A DNA stretch of 64,000 nucleotides from Chryseobacterium sp. JUb7 (GTDB taxonomy: Bacteria > Bacteroidota > Bacteroidia > Flavobacteriales > Weeksellaceae), in the NCBI RefSeq assembly GCF_024806495.1, contig NZ_JANUFF010000001.1, positions 186,001 through 250,000 on the forward strand, in the 5' to 3' direction. Below, piece after piece: positions 15,728 to 24,702 of the stretch (position 1 is its first letter; the number at the start of each line of letters is the position of its first letter). The position numbers and the translations under genes were made by a program. The notes under the pieces were generated by a model. That model searched no databases. It was not told the DNA's origin and was given only the letters and a program-made list of their open reading frames with translations.

Positions 15728-17611
15728 ATGAATTTAGACCAGAATATATATTCGAAAGAATCCGTAAAAGCAAGAATGCTTCAGAATGCAACCAAAGTCT
15801 GGGGACTGAAGAGCCCGCAATCTTTGGATCCGTTTGTCAAATTATTAATCGATGCATTCAGTACAGAAGTTTTCAAAGCAAATAATGAAATACAAATCGT
15901 CAATGCCAGAATTTTGGAAAAGCTGGCAAAATTGTTAACACCATCTATTTATACCCATCCGATTCCGGCACATTCCGTTGCATTTACTCAGCCATATGAT
16001 GCTTCGGAAATTTTATTGGAACATACCGAATTTTTCTTCAGAAAGCAGATGACCTCCACTGTAAAATCTGAATCGGATAAACAGATCAATATTCCTTTTA
16101 CCCCTATTGGAAACATAAGAATAAATAAAGCACAGACTTCTATTATGTTTGTTGGAAATACCTGTTATAGCATTGATGACAGACTGAATAAAATTCCGAT
16201 TGCCAGATTTCAGGGAAAACCGGAAGACTACAGAAAAGTGACGATTGGAATTGATGTTACCAAATATTCTTTTGAAACGTTTCCGAAATATTTAAGCATT
16301 TACTGTTCAAATCCGGCTTTTGAGCATTTGGATTTTGTCTACAAACTATTACCCTACATTTCTGTCAAGAGTAATGATAATCCTTTATTTATCAGAGAAG
16401 GCTTAACATATCTTCCCACTCATCAGACAGAAGGCTATGAGCAGATGTTCCGTGAGCAGTCGATTCAGAATAAAGTGATAGAAGATGTTAAAAGTATTTA
16501 TCACCATAAATTTATTGAAGTAACCGGACTTTCGGAAAGCTTATTTTCTGATGCCGGAAAGCTTCCTGAAAATCTTGAATTTGTAGATTACAAAGAAGAG
16601 ATATTAAAATATATTGACGGAAAGCGTTATTTATGGCTGACATTTGAATTTCCGCCGCAGTTTTCTGCTGAAATTTTAGATAATTTTTCATTTGTGCTCA
16701 ATGCTTTTCCTATTTATAACCGAGGTTGGAAAAAAACAGAATACAGCTTAGATATTATGGGAAATAATATTCCGCTGGTTACTGATGAAGGCGAACATTT
16801 TTTATATGTTGATGAAGTTCAGGATGGAGAAGGCAGAAAATACACGGAAATTCCTTTTACCCCAAATGATGATTTGAAAAAAGGCTTATATACAGTACGA
16901 AAAGGTGGAATGGAACGTTTTACCAACAGAAACGCAGTGGATATGATTGCCAACGTTCTGGAATTGACACGCGATGAAATTGCTGCATTTTCTTTATTGA
17001 ACAGAGATAATGTAAAAGGCGTTTTAAGCGAAATGTCCGATAAGATGAAATCGATGGTTCAGAAAGTAAATAATGCCAAAAGGAGTATTAAACAAGAGCT
17101 CAACTACGTAATCATGGAGCCTGTAGATAAAACCGATCATACTTACGCTTCATTCTGGATTACTCACTGTACTCTGGCCAACCATATGCGTCCCGGAACG
17201 GAACTTTCCAATCAGTTGAAGTCACAGACACTGGTACTTTTAACAGAAACCATAGGCGGTGCGGAAGAACAGAAGGGAACCGACAGTATTCAGGCTTATA
17301 AATACGCATTAACGACAAGAGATAAGATAATTTCTCTGGAAGATGTTAAAAACTATTGCAGAATGGTTTTAAAGGACGAGCTGAAAGATGTTAAAGTTAC
17401 CCGCGGCACGATGATCAGCAATAAACCGAAAGAAGGTTTTGTAAGAACAGTTGAGGTTGAGGTTATTCCGCAGAATTATGCATTTTACGGAAGAGGATAC
17501 TGGGAAAACATGGCCAACATTCTCCGAAATCAGATTGTTGCCAAAGCGATTGACGGTATCGAATATGTTGTGAAAGTAACGAATGAAGATTCTGAGTTTT
17601 CAGATAATTAA
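15728..17611 (+). CDS. tssF: type VI secretion baseplate subunit TssF (subtype iii)
   Basis: A 627-residue cytoplasmic protein of the TssF/VasA family as found in Bacteroidota. The N-terminal part (about 1-60) has the helical segment with LLTPSIYTHPIPAHSV that is typical of TssF, and a conserved C-terminal domain follows. TssF forms the wedge of the T6SS baseplate with TssG, TssK and TssE. No tssG, tssK, sheath (tssB/C), hcp, vgrG or clpV gene is present on either side: the next genes are an amino acid permease and metabolic enzymes, so this pair is detached from the rest of the system. A strong hairpin terminator follows. Confidence 0.83.
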   Translation: MNLDQNIYSKESVKARMLQNATKVWGLKSPQSLDPFVKLLIDAFSTEVFKANNEIQIVNARILEKLAKLLTPSIYTHPIPAHSVAFTQPYDASEILLEHTEFFFRKQMTSTVKSESDKQINIPFTPIGNIRINKAQTSIMFVGNTCYSIDDRLNKIPIARFQGKPEDYRKVTIGIDVTKYSFETFPKYLSIYCSNPAFEHLDFVYKLLPYISVKSNDNPLFIREGLTYLPTHQTEGYEQMFREQSIQNKVIEDVKSIYHHKFIEVTGLSESLFSDAGKLPENLEFVDYKEEILKYIDGKRYLWLTFEFPPQFSAEILDNFSFVLNAFPIYNRGWKKTEYSLDIMGNNIPLVTDEGEHFLYVDEVQDGEGRKYTEIPFTPNDDLKKGLYTVRKGGMERFTNRNAVDMIANVLELTRDEIAAFSLLNRDNVKGVLSEMSDKMKSMVQKVNNAKRSIKQELNYVIMEPVDKTDHTYASFWITHCTLANHMRPGTELSNQLKSQTLVLLTETIGGAEEQKGTDSIQAYKYALTTRDKIISLEDVKNYCRMVLKDELKDVKVTRGTMISNKPKEGFVRTVEVEVIPQNYAFYGRGYWENMANILRNQIVAKAIDGIEYVVKVTNEDSEFSDN

Positions 17612-17640
17612 TGATAATGTAAATCTGATGATTAAAAAAA

Positions 17641-17744
17641 TCCTTCGACGGACTCAGAATCACAGAATTCTAATACGATCTGCCATTTTATAAGCTGTAA
17701 TATACATGAGATTTTTGCGGCGTCATCCTGAGCTTGTTGAAGGA
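17641..17744. repeat. paired inverted repeat, CTTCGACA family
   Basis: TCCTTCGACGGACTCAGAAT (from 17641) is answered by GTCATCCTGAGCTTGTTGAA running into GGATC (17721-17744). Arms are imperfect and about 60 bp apart, the same arrangement as at 19912, 34092, 42551 and 45479. Confidence 0.75.
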
Positions 17745-17761
17745 TCTACTGTAATAAAAAG

Positions 17762-17794
17762 TATCGGGCAAACCTTTGGTTTGCCCGATATTTT
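17762..17794. terminator. strong hairpin terminator after tssF
   Basis: TATCGGGCAAACC and GGTTTGCCCGATA form a perfect 13-bp stem with a TTT loop, followed by TTTTC. It stands between the convergent tssF and ABM genes and can serve both strands. Confidence 0.85.
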
Positions 17795-17808
17795 CAAAAA
17801 ACATACGA

Positions 17809-18108
17809 TTAAAATAATCGATTCATAAGAACTACCTCTCTGTTTTCCAGCAAAGGGACAACCTGTTCCAAAACAATTTTTTTAAAATGTTCAGAATTGC
17901 GGTGTTCTTCCACTGCATTGGCATCTGCATAGCCTTCATATAAAATAATCGTGTTTTGGTCTTCCTGACTCTGGTGCAGTTTATAGAATAAATTTCCTTC
18001 TTCCTGAGTGCTTTTTTCTCCAGCTTCTTTCATTAATTGAAGCACGGCATCCAGTTTCCCTTCTTTCACCTGCCATTTAGCGTGTACAAATACATTATTT
18101 TGATCCAT
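17809..18108 (-). CDS. antibiotic biosynthesis monooxygenase (ABM) domain protein
   Basis: A 99-residue single-domain dimeric alpha/beta-barrel protein of the ABM/YgiN type: VFVHAKWQVKEGKLDAVL at the start, FYKLHQSQEDQNTIILYE in the middle strand and HFKKIV near the end. YgiN-like members act on quinols or similar aromatic compounds without cofactors; the substrate here is unknown. It lies 21 bp downstream of the DJ-1-like gene in the same direction, so both are probably one operon, and the upstream CRP-like site may control both. Confidence 0.8.
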   Translation of the reverse strand: MDQNNVFVHAKWQVKEGKLDAVLQLMKEAGEKSTQEEGNLFYKLHQSQEDQNTIILYEGYADANAVEEHRNSEHFKKIVLEQVVPLLENREVVLMNRLF

Positions 18109-18129
18109 TTTACTAATTTTAAAATTAAA

Positions 18130-18810
18130 TTAAGATTTTTTAGCTTCCAAAAGAACTACAATTTTTTCACCAACTCCTTTTGCAGAAGCTGGATTCTGAC
18201 CTGTTACAAGATTTCCGTCTGCAATACTGTTTGCTGACCAAGGTTCAGCAGCATGGAAAATAGCTCCCTGTTCTGTCAACGCTGTTTGCAAATCGAAAGG
18301 AACATCAGGTCTTGCATAATGATCCTCTTCTTCAGTAGTGAAGGAGGTAATATTTTTGCCGTTCACTATATAGGTGCCGTCACTCAATTTTACATTTAAA
18401 AGAGAAACAGGACCATGACAAACAGCTCCTACAACACGATCGGATTCATAAAATCTTGCAATCACTTTTTTCAGTTCGGGAGCTTCCGGCATATCTGCCA
18501 TTGGTGCAATTCCTCCGGGAATGAACATGGCGTCGTATTCATCGATATTTACATCAGATAATTTTCGGGCGTTATGCATATCCTGCCAGCCTTTTCCTGT
18601 TAAGAATTTTAAATTATCAGGATCATCGGCTAAATTTAGAGCATCTAAAAATGGAGACTCACCCGTTAAGCTTGCGAAATCGATTTGATACCCTGCTTTT
18701 TCAAATTCTGCGTAAGGATGGGCTACTTCAGATAAGAAAGTTCCCGTTCTTCTGTGATTAGGGCCTATTGAATTGGCGTTGGATACAATGATTAATACTT
18801 TTGGATTCAT
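18130..18810 (-). CDS. DJ-1/PfpI-family protein (Hsp31-like, type 1 glutamine amidotransferase fold)
   Basis: A 226-residue protein of the DJ-1/PfpI superfamily. The nucleophile elbow is GAVCHGPVSLL, whose Cys-His pair corresponds to the catalytic dyad of Hsp31-like glyoxalase III / deglycase-type proteins, and MFIPGGIAPMAD forms the upstream loop. Such proteins detoxify methylglyoxal or protect proteins under carbonyl stress. It is the first gene of a two-gene operon with the ABM protein. A -7 box and a CRP-like palindrome lie upstream, and a Crp/Fnr regulator gene is immediately upstream in the same orientation. Confidence 0.85.
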   Translation of the reverse strand: MNPKVLIIVSNANSIGPNHRRTGTFLSEVAHPYAEFEKAGYQIDFASLTGESPFLDALNLADDPDNLKFLTGKGWQDMHNARKLSDVNIDEYDAMFIPGGIAPMADMPEAPELKKVIARFYESDRVVGAVCHGPVSLLNVKLSDGTYIVNGKNITSFTTEEEDHYARPDVPFDLQTALTEQGAIFHAAEPWSANSIADGNLVTGQNPASAKGVGEKIVVLLEAKKS

Positions 18811-18874
18811 GACTTTAAATTTTTTGGTTAATTACTTTTGATTGATCGTTTGAAATTGTTTTTAATTTCTATAG

Positions 18875-18901
18875 CAAATGTATGTCGATCCGATGCCTCA
18901 A
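18875..18901 (-). promoter_or_regulatory. promoter of the DJ-1/ABM operon
   Basis: CAAATGTA at 18875-18882 reads TACATTTG on the minus strand (-7 box), and CAA at 18899-18901 reads TTG (possible -33) with a 16-bp spacer. Confidence 0.5.
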
Positions 18902-18927
18902 CAGAAGGAGTGAAGTCACAAAAAAAG

Positions 18928-18943
18928 TGTGATTAGGATCACG
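18928..18943. promoter_or_regulatory. CRP/FNR-like palindromic site
   Basis: TGTGATTAGGATCACG matches the TGTGAN6TCACA CRP consensus except for the last base, and GTGAT/ATCAC is a perfect inverted repeat. It sits about 45-60 bp upstream of the -7 box of the DJ-1/ABM operon, where a class I activator would bind. Confidence 0.5.
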
Positions 18944-19155
18944 CTTCGATATTTCGTTTATAAATAAGAGTTTTTAAATTTTTATTTGAAGCTATTTCCC
19001 GCTTTCCACTATATCTTTTGTTCCGCTTCGCTACACAAAAGGATGTCGTTGCAATCGGGGCTAGACGGAAGTTATTCATTAAGACACAGGAGAATTTCCA
19101 CAAAGTTTGTCATTCTGAAAGAATCCATACATAGGATTAGAAATAAGTTTAGGCG

Positions 19156-19252
19156 ATTGCGAGGAACGAATTGACGAAGCAATCTCGTGAAATGAAGCGC
19201 AAAAAGTAGTGTCATTTGTCTTTAAAGAAACAGATTGCTTCGTTCCTCGCAA
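19156..19252. repeat. inverted repeat with GCAATCT / GAGGAACGAA arms
   Basis: ATTGCGAGGAACGAA plus GAAGCAATCT (19156-19185, with a 5-bp insertion between) is complementary to AGATTGCTTCGTTCCTCGCA and adjoining bases (19232-19252). Upstream, 18986-19150 also looks like intergenic repeat material (a TTGTCATTCTGAAAGAATCC arm near 19108) with no gene. Confidence 0.75.
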
Positions 19253-19272
19253 TGACAGGCTACAACAAGCAA

Positions 19273-19845
19273 TCACTTATTAGTATTCGAATATAATCTG
19301 CTCAGTGTTTCCCGGCTTACTCCAAGATATTCAGCAACGTATTTTTTCGGAATTTCAGAAATAAGATCCGGATATAACCTCACAAATTCTTCATACCGTT
19401 GTTGAGGTGTACTGGATAGCAGAAGAATAATTCTTTGCTGTAATGCAATATAGCCGTTCATCAGTTTTACTCTGAAGAAATGCTCCATCTTATGAAGTTC
19501 TGAAGATAATTTTTCCCGTCCTTCCAGGGTAAGGCAGACAACAGCGCCATCCTGTAAACATTCTACAAACATCGTAGCATTATTTTGTTTGAAAAACCCG
19601 ATATAATCAGTCATCCACCAGTTTTTTTTCGCAAACTGAAGAATATGCTCTTTCCCGTTCTGATCGATATAAAAAACTTTATAGATGCCGTCTAAAGTCA
19701 GAAATTCATATTTTACTTCGTCACCTTCATGAACCAAAAACTGATTTTTGCGAACATTTTTAAGAATAAAAAAATCTTTTACATAATCAAACTCCTCGTC
19801 CGTAAGAGGAGTTATGGCTTCAATATGTTCCCGGAGTCTGTTCAT
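19273..19845 (-). CDS. Crp/Fnr-family transcriptional regulator
   Basis: A 190-residue regulator. Residues about 10-125 form a cyclic-nucleotide-binding-type beta roll (FLVHEGDEVKYEFLTLDGIY), and the C-terminal HTH_Crp is IPKKYVAEYLGVSRETLSRL. The cAMP-contacting residues of E. coli CRP are not evident, and there is no FNR-type Cys cluster, so the ligand is unknown. It precedes the DJ-1/ABM operon in the same direction, separated by 460 bp that contains a CRP-like operator, making it the likely regulator of that operon. Confidence 0.88.
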   Translation of the reverse strand: MNRLREHIEAITPLTDEEFDYVKDFFILKNVRKNQFLVHEGDEVKYEFLTLDGIYKVFYIDQNGKEHILQFAKKNWWMTDYIGFFKQNNATMFVECLQDGAVVCLTLEGREKLSSELHKMEHFFRVKLMNGYIALQQRIILLLSSTPQQRYEEFVRLYPDLISEIPKKYVAEYLGVSRETLSRLYSNTNK

Positions 19846-19911
19846 GATGGCTTTTATGGAATGTAAATTTAATTAAAAATTTAAGATGCTTTTCTTCTAA
19901 ACTGAATATAT

Positions 19912-20031
19912 AGATCCTTCGGCTGCTTTGCGCTCAGAATGACACCGTTGAAATCTCCCGCATACTTTATTTTCAGAAAGTTAAAAAAGTTAATAGTAGA
20001 AATCTGTCATCCTGAGCCTGTCGAAGGGTCT
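19912..20031. repeat. paired inverted repeat, CTTCGACA family
   Basis: Left arm AGATCCTTCGGCTGCTTTGC (from 19912) continues through GCTCAGAATGACAC. Right arm TGTCATCCTGAGCCTGTCGA (20005) continues to GGGTCT (20031). It lies between the Crp/Fnr gene and uvrA. Confidence 0.75.
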
Positions 20032-20141
20032 CCCGCGAGAAAATCATTTCAAATTATTCAATCAAATCAGAAGAAAAATTTTTACATCTATCGCGCAAAT
20101 AAACTAACATTTTTTAACACAAAAAATTCCTAAAATTTCCG

Positions 20142-20149
20142 TAATTTTG
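20142..20149 (+). promoter_or_regulatory. -7 box of uvrA
   Basis: TAATTTTG matches TAnnTTTG, 35 bp upstream of the uvrA ATG. Confidence 0.5.
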
Positions 20150-20184
20150 CACATCGTGATTTTCAGGTAAAATCACACCAAATT

Positions 20185-23016
20185 ATGAGTAAATCAACAG
20201 AATATATAGAAGTTTACGGCGCACGCGAGCATAATCTTAAAAATATCAATGTTAAAATTCCACGCAACGAATTGGTAGTGATTACCGGACTTTCGGGAAG
20301 CGGAAAATCTTCATTGGCTTTTGATACGATTTTTGCGGAAGGTCAGCGTCGTTATATTGAAACGTTTTCTGCCTATGCGAGACAGTTTTTGGGAGGTTTG
20401 GAACGTCCGGATGTCGATAAAATCGAAGGACTTTCTCCGGTAATTGCTATCGAACAGAAAACAACCAACAAAAATCCACGTTCAACGGTAGGAACGGTGA
20501 CAGAATTATATGACTACTTACGTCTTTTGTATGCGAGAGTTTCTGATGCCTATTCTCAAACCACAGGACAAAAACTCGTAAGTTATACCGAAGATCAGAT
20601 CCTTGAAACCATTAAGGAAAATTATAAAGGCGAAAAAATTATGCTGATGGCGCCTGTTGTACGTTCCAGGAAAGGTCATTATCACGAGCTTTTCGTGCAG
20701 ATGGCTAAAAAAGGATACGGACAGGCGAGAATTGATGGTGAATTGCAGGATATCGAATATGATTTAAAACTGGATCGTTACAAAACCCACGACATTGATA
20801 TCGTTATCGACCGTTGGATCATCGGAGAAAGTGCTTCCGAAGCCAGAATGGAAAAATCATTGCGAACAGCAATGGAAATGGGTGAAGGATTGATCGGAAT
20901 TCAAAAACTGGGAAGTACGGCTATTGAATATTTTTCTAAAAATTTGATGGATGCGGAAACAGGACATTCATTGGCTTTACCGGAGCCGAATACGTTCTCA
21001 TTCAATTCTCCTAAAGGAAGCTGCCCAAGCTGTAAAGGTTTAGGAACCATCAAAAAGATCAATACCGATTATTTTGTTGAGAATCCGAAATTGTCAATCA
21101 ATCAGGGTGGTTTGTTGCCATTGGAAGATATTAAATCTAATAAATGGATTCTTTCTCAGATTAAAAATATTCTTGAAATTTTCGGCTTAGGTTTAACAAC
21201 TCCTTTTCAGGATATTCCGGAAGAAGCATTGGATTACATCTATAACGGATGTAATAAGGAATTTAATAAAGATTTAAAATACGCAGGAATTACCAAAAAG
21301 ATTAAAATTAATTTTGATGGTCTGATTCCTTTTATGGAAGAACTGATCGAAGAGAGAGAATCTTATGAAGCAATTTTGCTGGAAAGACATTTTACAACAG
21401 AGGAAACATGTCCTGAATGTAAAGGGACACGTCTTCAGCCTTCGAGTTTAAGTTTTAAAATTGACGGCAAAAATATAGCTGAGGTAAACGGACTGAGCTT
21501 ATCAGATTTAAAAGAATGGCTAGCCGATGTAAAAGATAAATTCTCAGAAAAAAATAAAATCATTGCTCATGAGATTTTAAAGGAAATCGAGACCAGGCTG
21601 CAGTTTTTACTGGATGTCGGTTTGGATTATTTAAGTCTGAGCAGAAGCTCAAAGACCCTTTCGGGTGGAGAATCTCAGAGAATTCGCCTGGCAACACAGA
21701 TTGGATCGCAACTGGTGAATGTTCTTTATATTTTGGACGAGCCGAGTATCGGGCTTCACCAGAGAGATAATGAAAGGCTCATTGCTTCATTAAAAAATCT
21801 TCGTGATATCGGAAACTCTGTATTGGTGGTTGAGCACGATAAAGATATGATTCTGGAAGCCGATGAGGTATTGGATATTGGTCCAAGAGCCGGAAAATTC
21901 GGGGGCGAAATTCTTTGGCAGGGAAAACCTAAAGATTTGCTGAAAGCCGATACAATCACAGCTCAATACATCAATGGGAAAAGAAAAATTGCCATCCCTG
22001 AAAAAAGAAGAGAAGGAAATGGTAAAAACATATTATTAAAAGGAGCAACAGGAAACAATCTTAAAAATGTTACCCTTGATATTCCACTTGGAAAATTGGT
22101 GGTGGTTTCAGGGATTTCGGGAAGCGGAAAGTCTTCTTTGATTAACGGAACACTGTATCCCATTCTAAACAAGCACTTTTACAGAGCTGTTCAGGAGCCT
22201 TTGCCTTACAAAAAAATTGAAGGTCTTGAAAATATTGATAAAATAGTAGATGTAGACCAGACTCCGATTGGAAGAACACCTCGTTCGAATCCAGCAACGT
22301 ATACAGGAATGTTTACGGATATCAGAAATCTTTTTGCAGAATTGCCGGAAAGTAAAATTCGTGGTTACAAACCGGGACGATTTTCTTTCAACGTAAAAGG
22401 CGGAAGATGTGAAACCTGTCAGGGAGGCGGTCTGAAAGTTATTGAAATGAATTTCTTACCGGATGTCTATGTTCACTGTGAGACATGTAATGGAAAACGT
22501 TTCAACAGAGAAACGCTGGAAGTTCGCTACAAAGGAAAATCAATTTCTGATGTATTAGATATGACAATCGATGAAGCGGTAGATTTCTTCCAGCCGATTC
22601 CTAAGATTTTTGCTAAAGTGAAAACTTTGCAGGATGTTGGCTTGGGATATATTACTTTGGGCCAGCAATCGACAACGCTTTCCGGAGGGGAAGCTCAACG
22701 TATTAAGTTAGCAACGGAACTGGCAAAAAGACAAACGGGGAATACACTATACATTCTTGATGAACCTACAACAGGACTTCATTTTGAGGATGTAAAAATC
22801 CTGATGGATGCGATCAATCAGCTAGTGGAGCTAGGAAACTCATTTATTATTATTGAGCATAATATGGATGTGATAAAACTGGCGGATCATATCATTGATG
22901 TTGGTCCTGAAGGGGGAAAACACGGCGGACAGATCGTTGCGCAGGGTACACCCGAGGAAATTGTGAAGTCGAAGAAAAGTTTGACCGGGAAGTTCTTAAA
23001 GCGGGAATTGGAGTAA
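20185..23016 (+). CDS. uvrA: excinuclease ABC subunit UvrA
   Basis: A 943-residue protein, the usual UvrA length. It is the damage-recognition ATPase of nucleotide excision repair and loads UvrB at lesions. Two ABC modules are visible: Walker [10 protein letters not shown] (residues 35-43) and [10 protein letters not shown] in the second half, with signatures [12 protein letters not shown] and [12 protein letters not shown]. Zinc-finger CxxC pairs CPSC, CPEC, CETC and a second CETC are all intact. No truncation. It is a single gene with a -7 box upstream and a repeat plus a terminator downstream. Bacteroidota often carry more than one uvrA; this looks like the full-length housekeeping type. 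Confidence 0.97.
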   Translation: MSKSTEYIEVYGAREHNLKNINVKIPRNELVVITGLSGSGKSSLAFDTIFAEGQRRYIETFSAYARQFLGGLERPDVDKIEGLSPVIAIEQKTTNKNPRSTVGTVTELYDYLRLLYARVSDAYSQTTGQKLVSYTEDQILETIKENYKGEKIMLMAPVVRSRKGHYHELFVQMAKKGYGQARIDGELQDIEYDLKLDRYKTHDIDIVIDRWIIGESASEARMEKSLRTAMEMGEGLIGIQKLGSTAIEYFSKNLMDAETGHSLALPEPNTFSFNSPKGSCPSCKGLGTIKKINTDYFVENPKLSINQGGLLPLEDIKSNKWILSQIKNILEIFGLGLTTPFQDIPEEALDYIYNGCNKEFNKDLKYAGITKKIKINFDGLIPFMEELIEERESYEAILLERHFTTEETCPECKGTRLQPSSLSFKIDGKNIAEVNGLSLSDLKEWLADVKDKFSEKNKIIAHEILKEIETRLQFLLDVGLDYLSLSRSSKTLSGGESQRIRLATQIGSQLVNVLYILDEPSIGLHQRDNERLIASLKNLRDIGNSVLVVEHDKDMILEADEVLDIGPRAGKFGGEILWQGKPKDLLKADTITAQYINGKRKIAIPEKRREGNGKNILLKGATGNNLKNVTLDIPLGKLVVVSGISGSGKSSLINGTLYPILNKHFYRAVQEPLPYKKIEGLENIDKIVDVDQTPIGRTPRSNPATYTGMFTDIRNLFAELPESKIRGYKPGRFSFNVKGGRCETCQGGGLKVIEMNFLPDVYVHCETCNGKRFNRETLEVRYKGKSISDVLDMTIDEAVDFFQPIPKIFAKVKTLQDVGLGYITLGQQSTTLSGGEAQRIKLATELAKRQTGNTLYILDEPTTGLHFEDVKILMDAINQLVELGNSFIIIEHNMDVIKLADHIIDVGPEGGKHGGQIVAQGTPEEIVKSKKSLTGKFLKRELE

Positions 23017-23038
23017 AATAGTTAAAAATCAACATTAA

Positions 23039-23108
23039 GTTTGTTATTCCGTAGAATTTCGATGCTGGATTTAATGTAAATGAATGTAGATTCCTACGTA
23101 ATAACAAA
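23039..23108. repeat. inverted repeat, GTTATTCCGTAG family
   Basis: TTTGTTATTCCGTAGAAT (from about 23040) is complementary, with two mismatches, to ATTCCTACGTAATAACAAA (23090-23108). The same arm type occurs at 54616-54686. Confidence 0.8.
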
Positions 23109-23123
23109 TAAGATATAAATACT

Positions 23124-23155
23124 AAGGCTAAACCTATCAAGTTTAGCCTTTTTTA
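23124..23155 (+). terminator. intrinsic terminator after uvrA
   Basis: AAGGCTAAAC pairs with GTTTAGCCTT around CTATCAA and is followed by a T-run. Confidence 0.8.
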
Positions 23156-23285
23156 TGCCCTAATATTAGCTCCAATATTAATTTTTCAATTATTTTTAAA
23201 AATTAAACATCTTAAAACCAGTCTGTTATTATTTAATGTTAACTCAATGTTAACTGATTGTGAATTTAATGTAAATTATTTTTAA

Positions 23286-23293
23286 TAACTTTG
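23286..23293 (+). promoter_or_regulatory. -7 box upstream of the 132-residue secreted protein
   Basis: TAACTTTG matches TAnnTTTG, 48 bp upstream of the ATG at 23342; a TTG at 23258-23260 is slightly too far for an ideal -33. Confidence 0.45.
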
Positions 23294-23341
23294 GTAAGAG
23301 ATACAAAATAATTCAATTATAATATTTAAAACCAAATAGTT

Positions 23342-23740
23342 ATGAAAAATAAAATTCAAGTACTTATTATTTCCCTTTTAGTTTGTGGAGGAATGTCTGT
23401 AATGAATACAGCTAAAGCACAAACAACTAATAATAATACCATTCAGGAAATTAAGCTGAATAAAAGTGATGCTTTGGATGAGGTAAGAAACGAACTGATA
23501 GGTAATTTTGATTTTACCAATTATGAATATAAACAGGGGATCGTCAATTCAGAAGTGAAATTTGATATTTCGGAAAATGGTAAAATAACAAATGTACATT
23601 CTACTGGCGATTGCAAAAATGTAAGCAAAGAAATAGAAAATGTTCTGACTAATCTTAAAGTAGACCGCAAAAAGTTAAAAGAAAATATGACGGCTTATAC
23701 GTATGTAATGCCGGTAACCATAGAAATCTATAATAAATAA
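23342..23740 (+). CDS. small secreted protein resembling a TonB C-terminal domain
   Basis: A 132-residue protein with a signal peptide (cleavage after NTAKAQ). The mature part, roughly residues 45-132, has EVKFDISENGKITNVHSTGD followed by a helix and a final strand (VMPVTIEIYNK), an order like the TonB C-terminal domain, but without the transmembrane anchor and Pro-rich spacer of a TonB. It may be a stand-alone TonB-C-like periplasmic protein; that is inference from pattern only. It is monocistronic, with a -7 box upstream and a weakly structured gap to the next small gene. Confidence 0.65.
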   Translation: MKNKIQVLIISLLVCGGMSVMNTAKAQTTNNNTIQEIKLNKSDALDEVRNELIGNFDFTNYEYKQGIVNSEVKFDISENGKITNVHSTGDCKNVSKEIENVLTNLKVDRKKLKENMTAYTYVMPVTIEIYNK

Positions 23741-23886
23741 TAAGGAATATAAATTTTTTATAAAACCATGCAAATTTACTCTTACATGGTTTGTTTTTTA
23801 ATGCAAATCATGAAAATTTTAAATAAAAATCTGTAATAAAAAATAAATTCCTTCGTTTTAACTTTAATCCACAAAATTAAAACGAT

Positions 23887-24021
23887 ATGAAAAATTTAAA
23901 GAAACTTAACAAAGCTGAGTTAAAATCAGTGTATGGAGGGCAGCCGAAAAAGTATTGTGTCTACTGCGAATGGATGAACCAAGTGGTTTGCAGTGAAGTA
24001 CCCATTGCCCAATGTCCTTAA
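23887..24021 (+). CDS. double-glycine leader peptide (bacteriocin-like precursor)
   Basis: This 44-codon gene starts MKNLKKLNKAELKSVYGG, a classic double-glycine leader as found on Chryseobacterium bacteriocin-like peptides and other GG-type natural product precursors. Cleavage after GG would release a 26-residue core with four Cys (YCVYCEW then VVC and QCP), rich in aromatic and polar residues. Leaders of this kind are cut and exported by peptidase-containing ABC transporters; none is in the window. A hairpin (TCGTTTTAA at 23853 with TTAAAACGA at 23877) ends two bases before the ATG, and a strong terminator follows, so it is its own short transcript. Confidence 0.8.
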   Translation: MKNLKKLNKAELKSVYGGQPKKYCVYCEWMNQVVCSEVPIAQCP

Positions 24022-24027
24022 AAATGT

Positions 24028-24056
24028 AAGCTGCTTGATTCAAGCAGCTTTTTTAT
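24028..24056 (+). terminator. intrinsic terminator after the GG-leader peptide gene
   Basis: AAGCTGCTTG and CAAGCAGCTT form a perfect 10-bp stem with a 3-nt loop, followed by TTTTTATTT, seven bases after the stop codon. Confidence 0.88.
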
Positions 24057-24071
24057 TTAAATTTTTTTAAT

Positions 24072-24638
24072 CTATTTTTTAGTAACAGAAATAAAGTTCT
24101 GTAAACTTGTTTTAAGATCTTTTGCGGTTGCCGTTTTCCCTGAAAAATTGATATTGTCTACTTTCCATCCGCTGTCAAGTGCATTTATGAGATGTACAGT
24201 GTCAGTCCATGTGATTTTAGGGGTAACACTTGAGTTTTCCAATTCGACTGTCACGTCAGCATGTGAGCCTATTGGTTTTGTACTTTCTGAGACATCGATT
24301 GTTTTTATTTTATATGTAGTATAACCTTCATATAAGCTTGTAAAAATCGAACCTTCCATCAAAGATGGTTTGTCAGTAGGGTGAGTGCTCTTTTTTACTT
24401 TGTCAATATCAGCTTTTGATACATCTATTGCTTCCTGAAATGTATTTTCCAGATCAGGTGAAAATAAATCCTTAATAACAGGTTGGGAGTAGATAGCATC
24501 ACTGGACTTTCCGTAAGTGGAATAAAGGGTTTCGAGCTTTTTTGTGATTTCTGCATCCGCGTTTTCAGGACGCTTTTCATTTTTGACACAGCTGGTCAGT
24601 AGCATCGAGATGCCAAGGCAAAGAAATAATCGTTTCAT
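24072..24638 (-). CDS. lipoprotein, DUF3828-like
   Basis: A 188-residue protein beginning MKRLFLCLGISMLLTSC, a lipoprotein signal with LTSC as lipobox, so it is membrane-anchored in the periplasm or outer membrane. The body, with conserved-looking ESTKPIGSHADVTVELEN and a C-terminal GWKVDNINF, resembles DUF3828-type or NTF2-like domains that are common in such small lipoproteins; this is a weak resemblance. It reads toward the GG-leader gene. Function unknown. Confidence 0.7.
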   Translation of the reverse strand: MKRLFLCLGISMLLTSCVKNEKRPENADAEITKKLETLYSTYGKSSDAIYSQPVIKDLFSPDLENTFQEAIDVSKADIDKVKKSTHPTDKPSLMEGSIFTSLYEGYTTYKIKTIDVSESTKPIGSHADVTVELENSSVTPKITWTDTVHLINALDSGWKVDNINFSGKTATAKDLKTSLQNFISVTKK

Positions 24639-24702
24639 ATTTGTGTATTATGTTATTTTTAATAATTAGGATAATCGACAAAACGTATGCCAGTTGCTGT
24701 TG

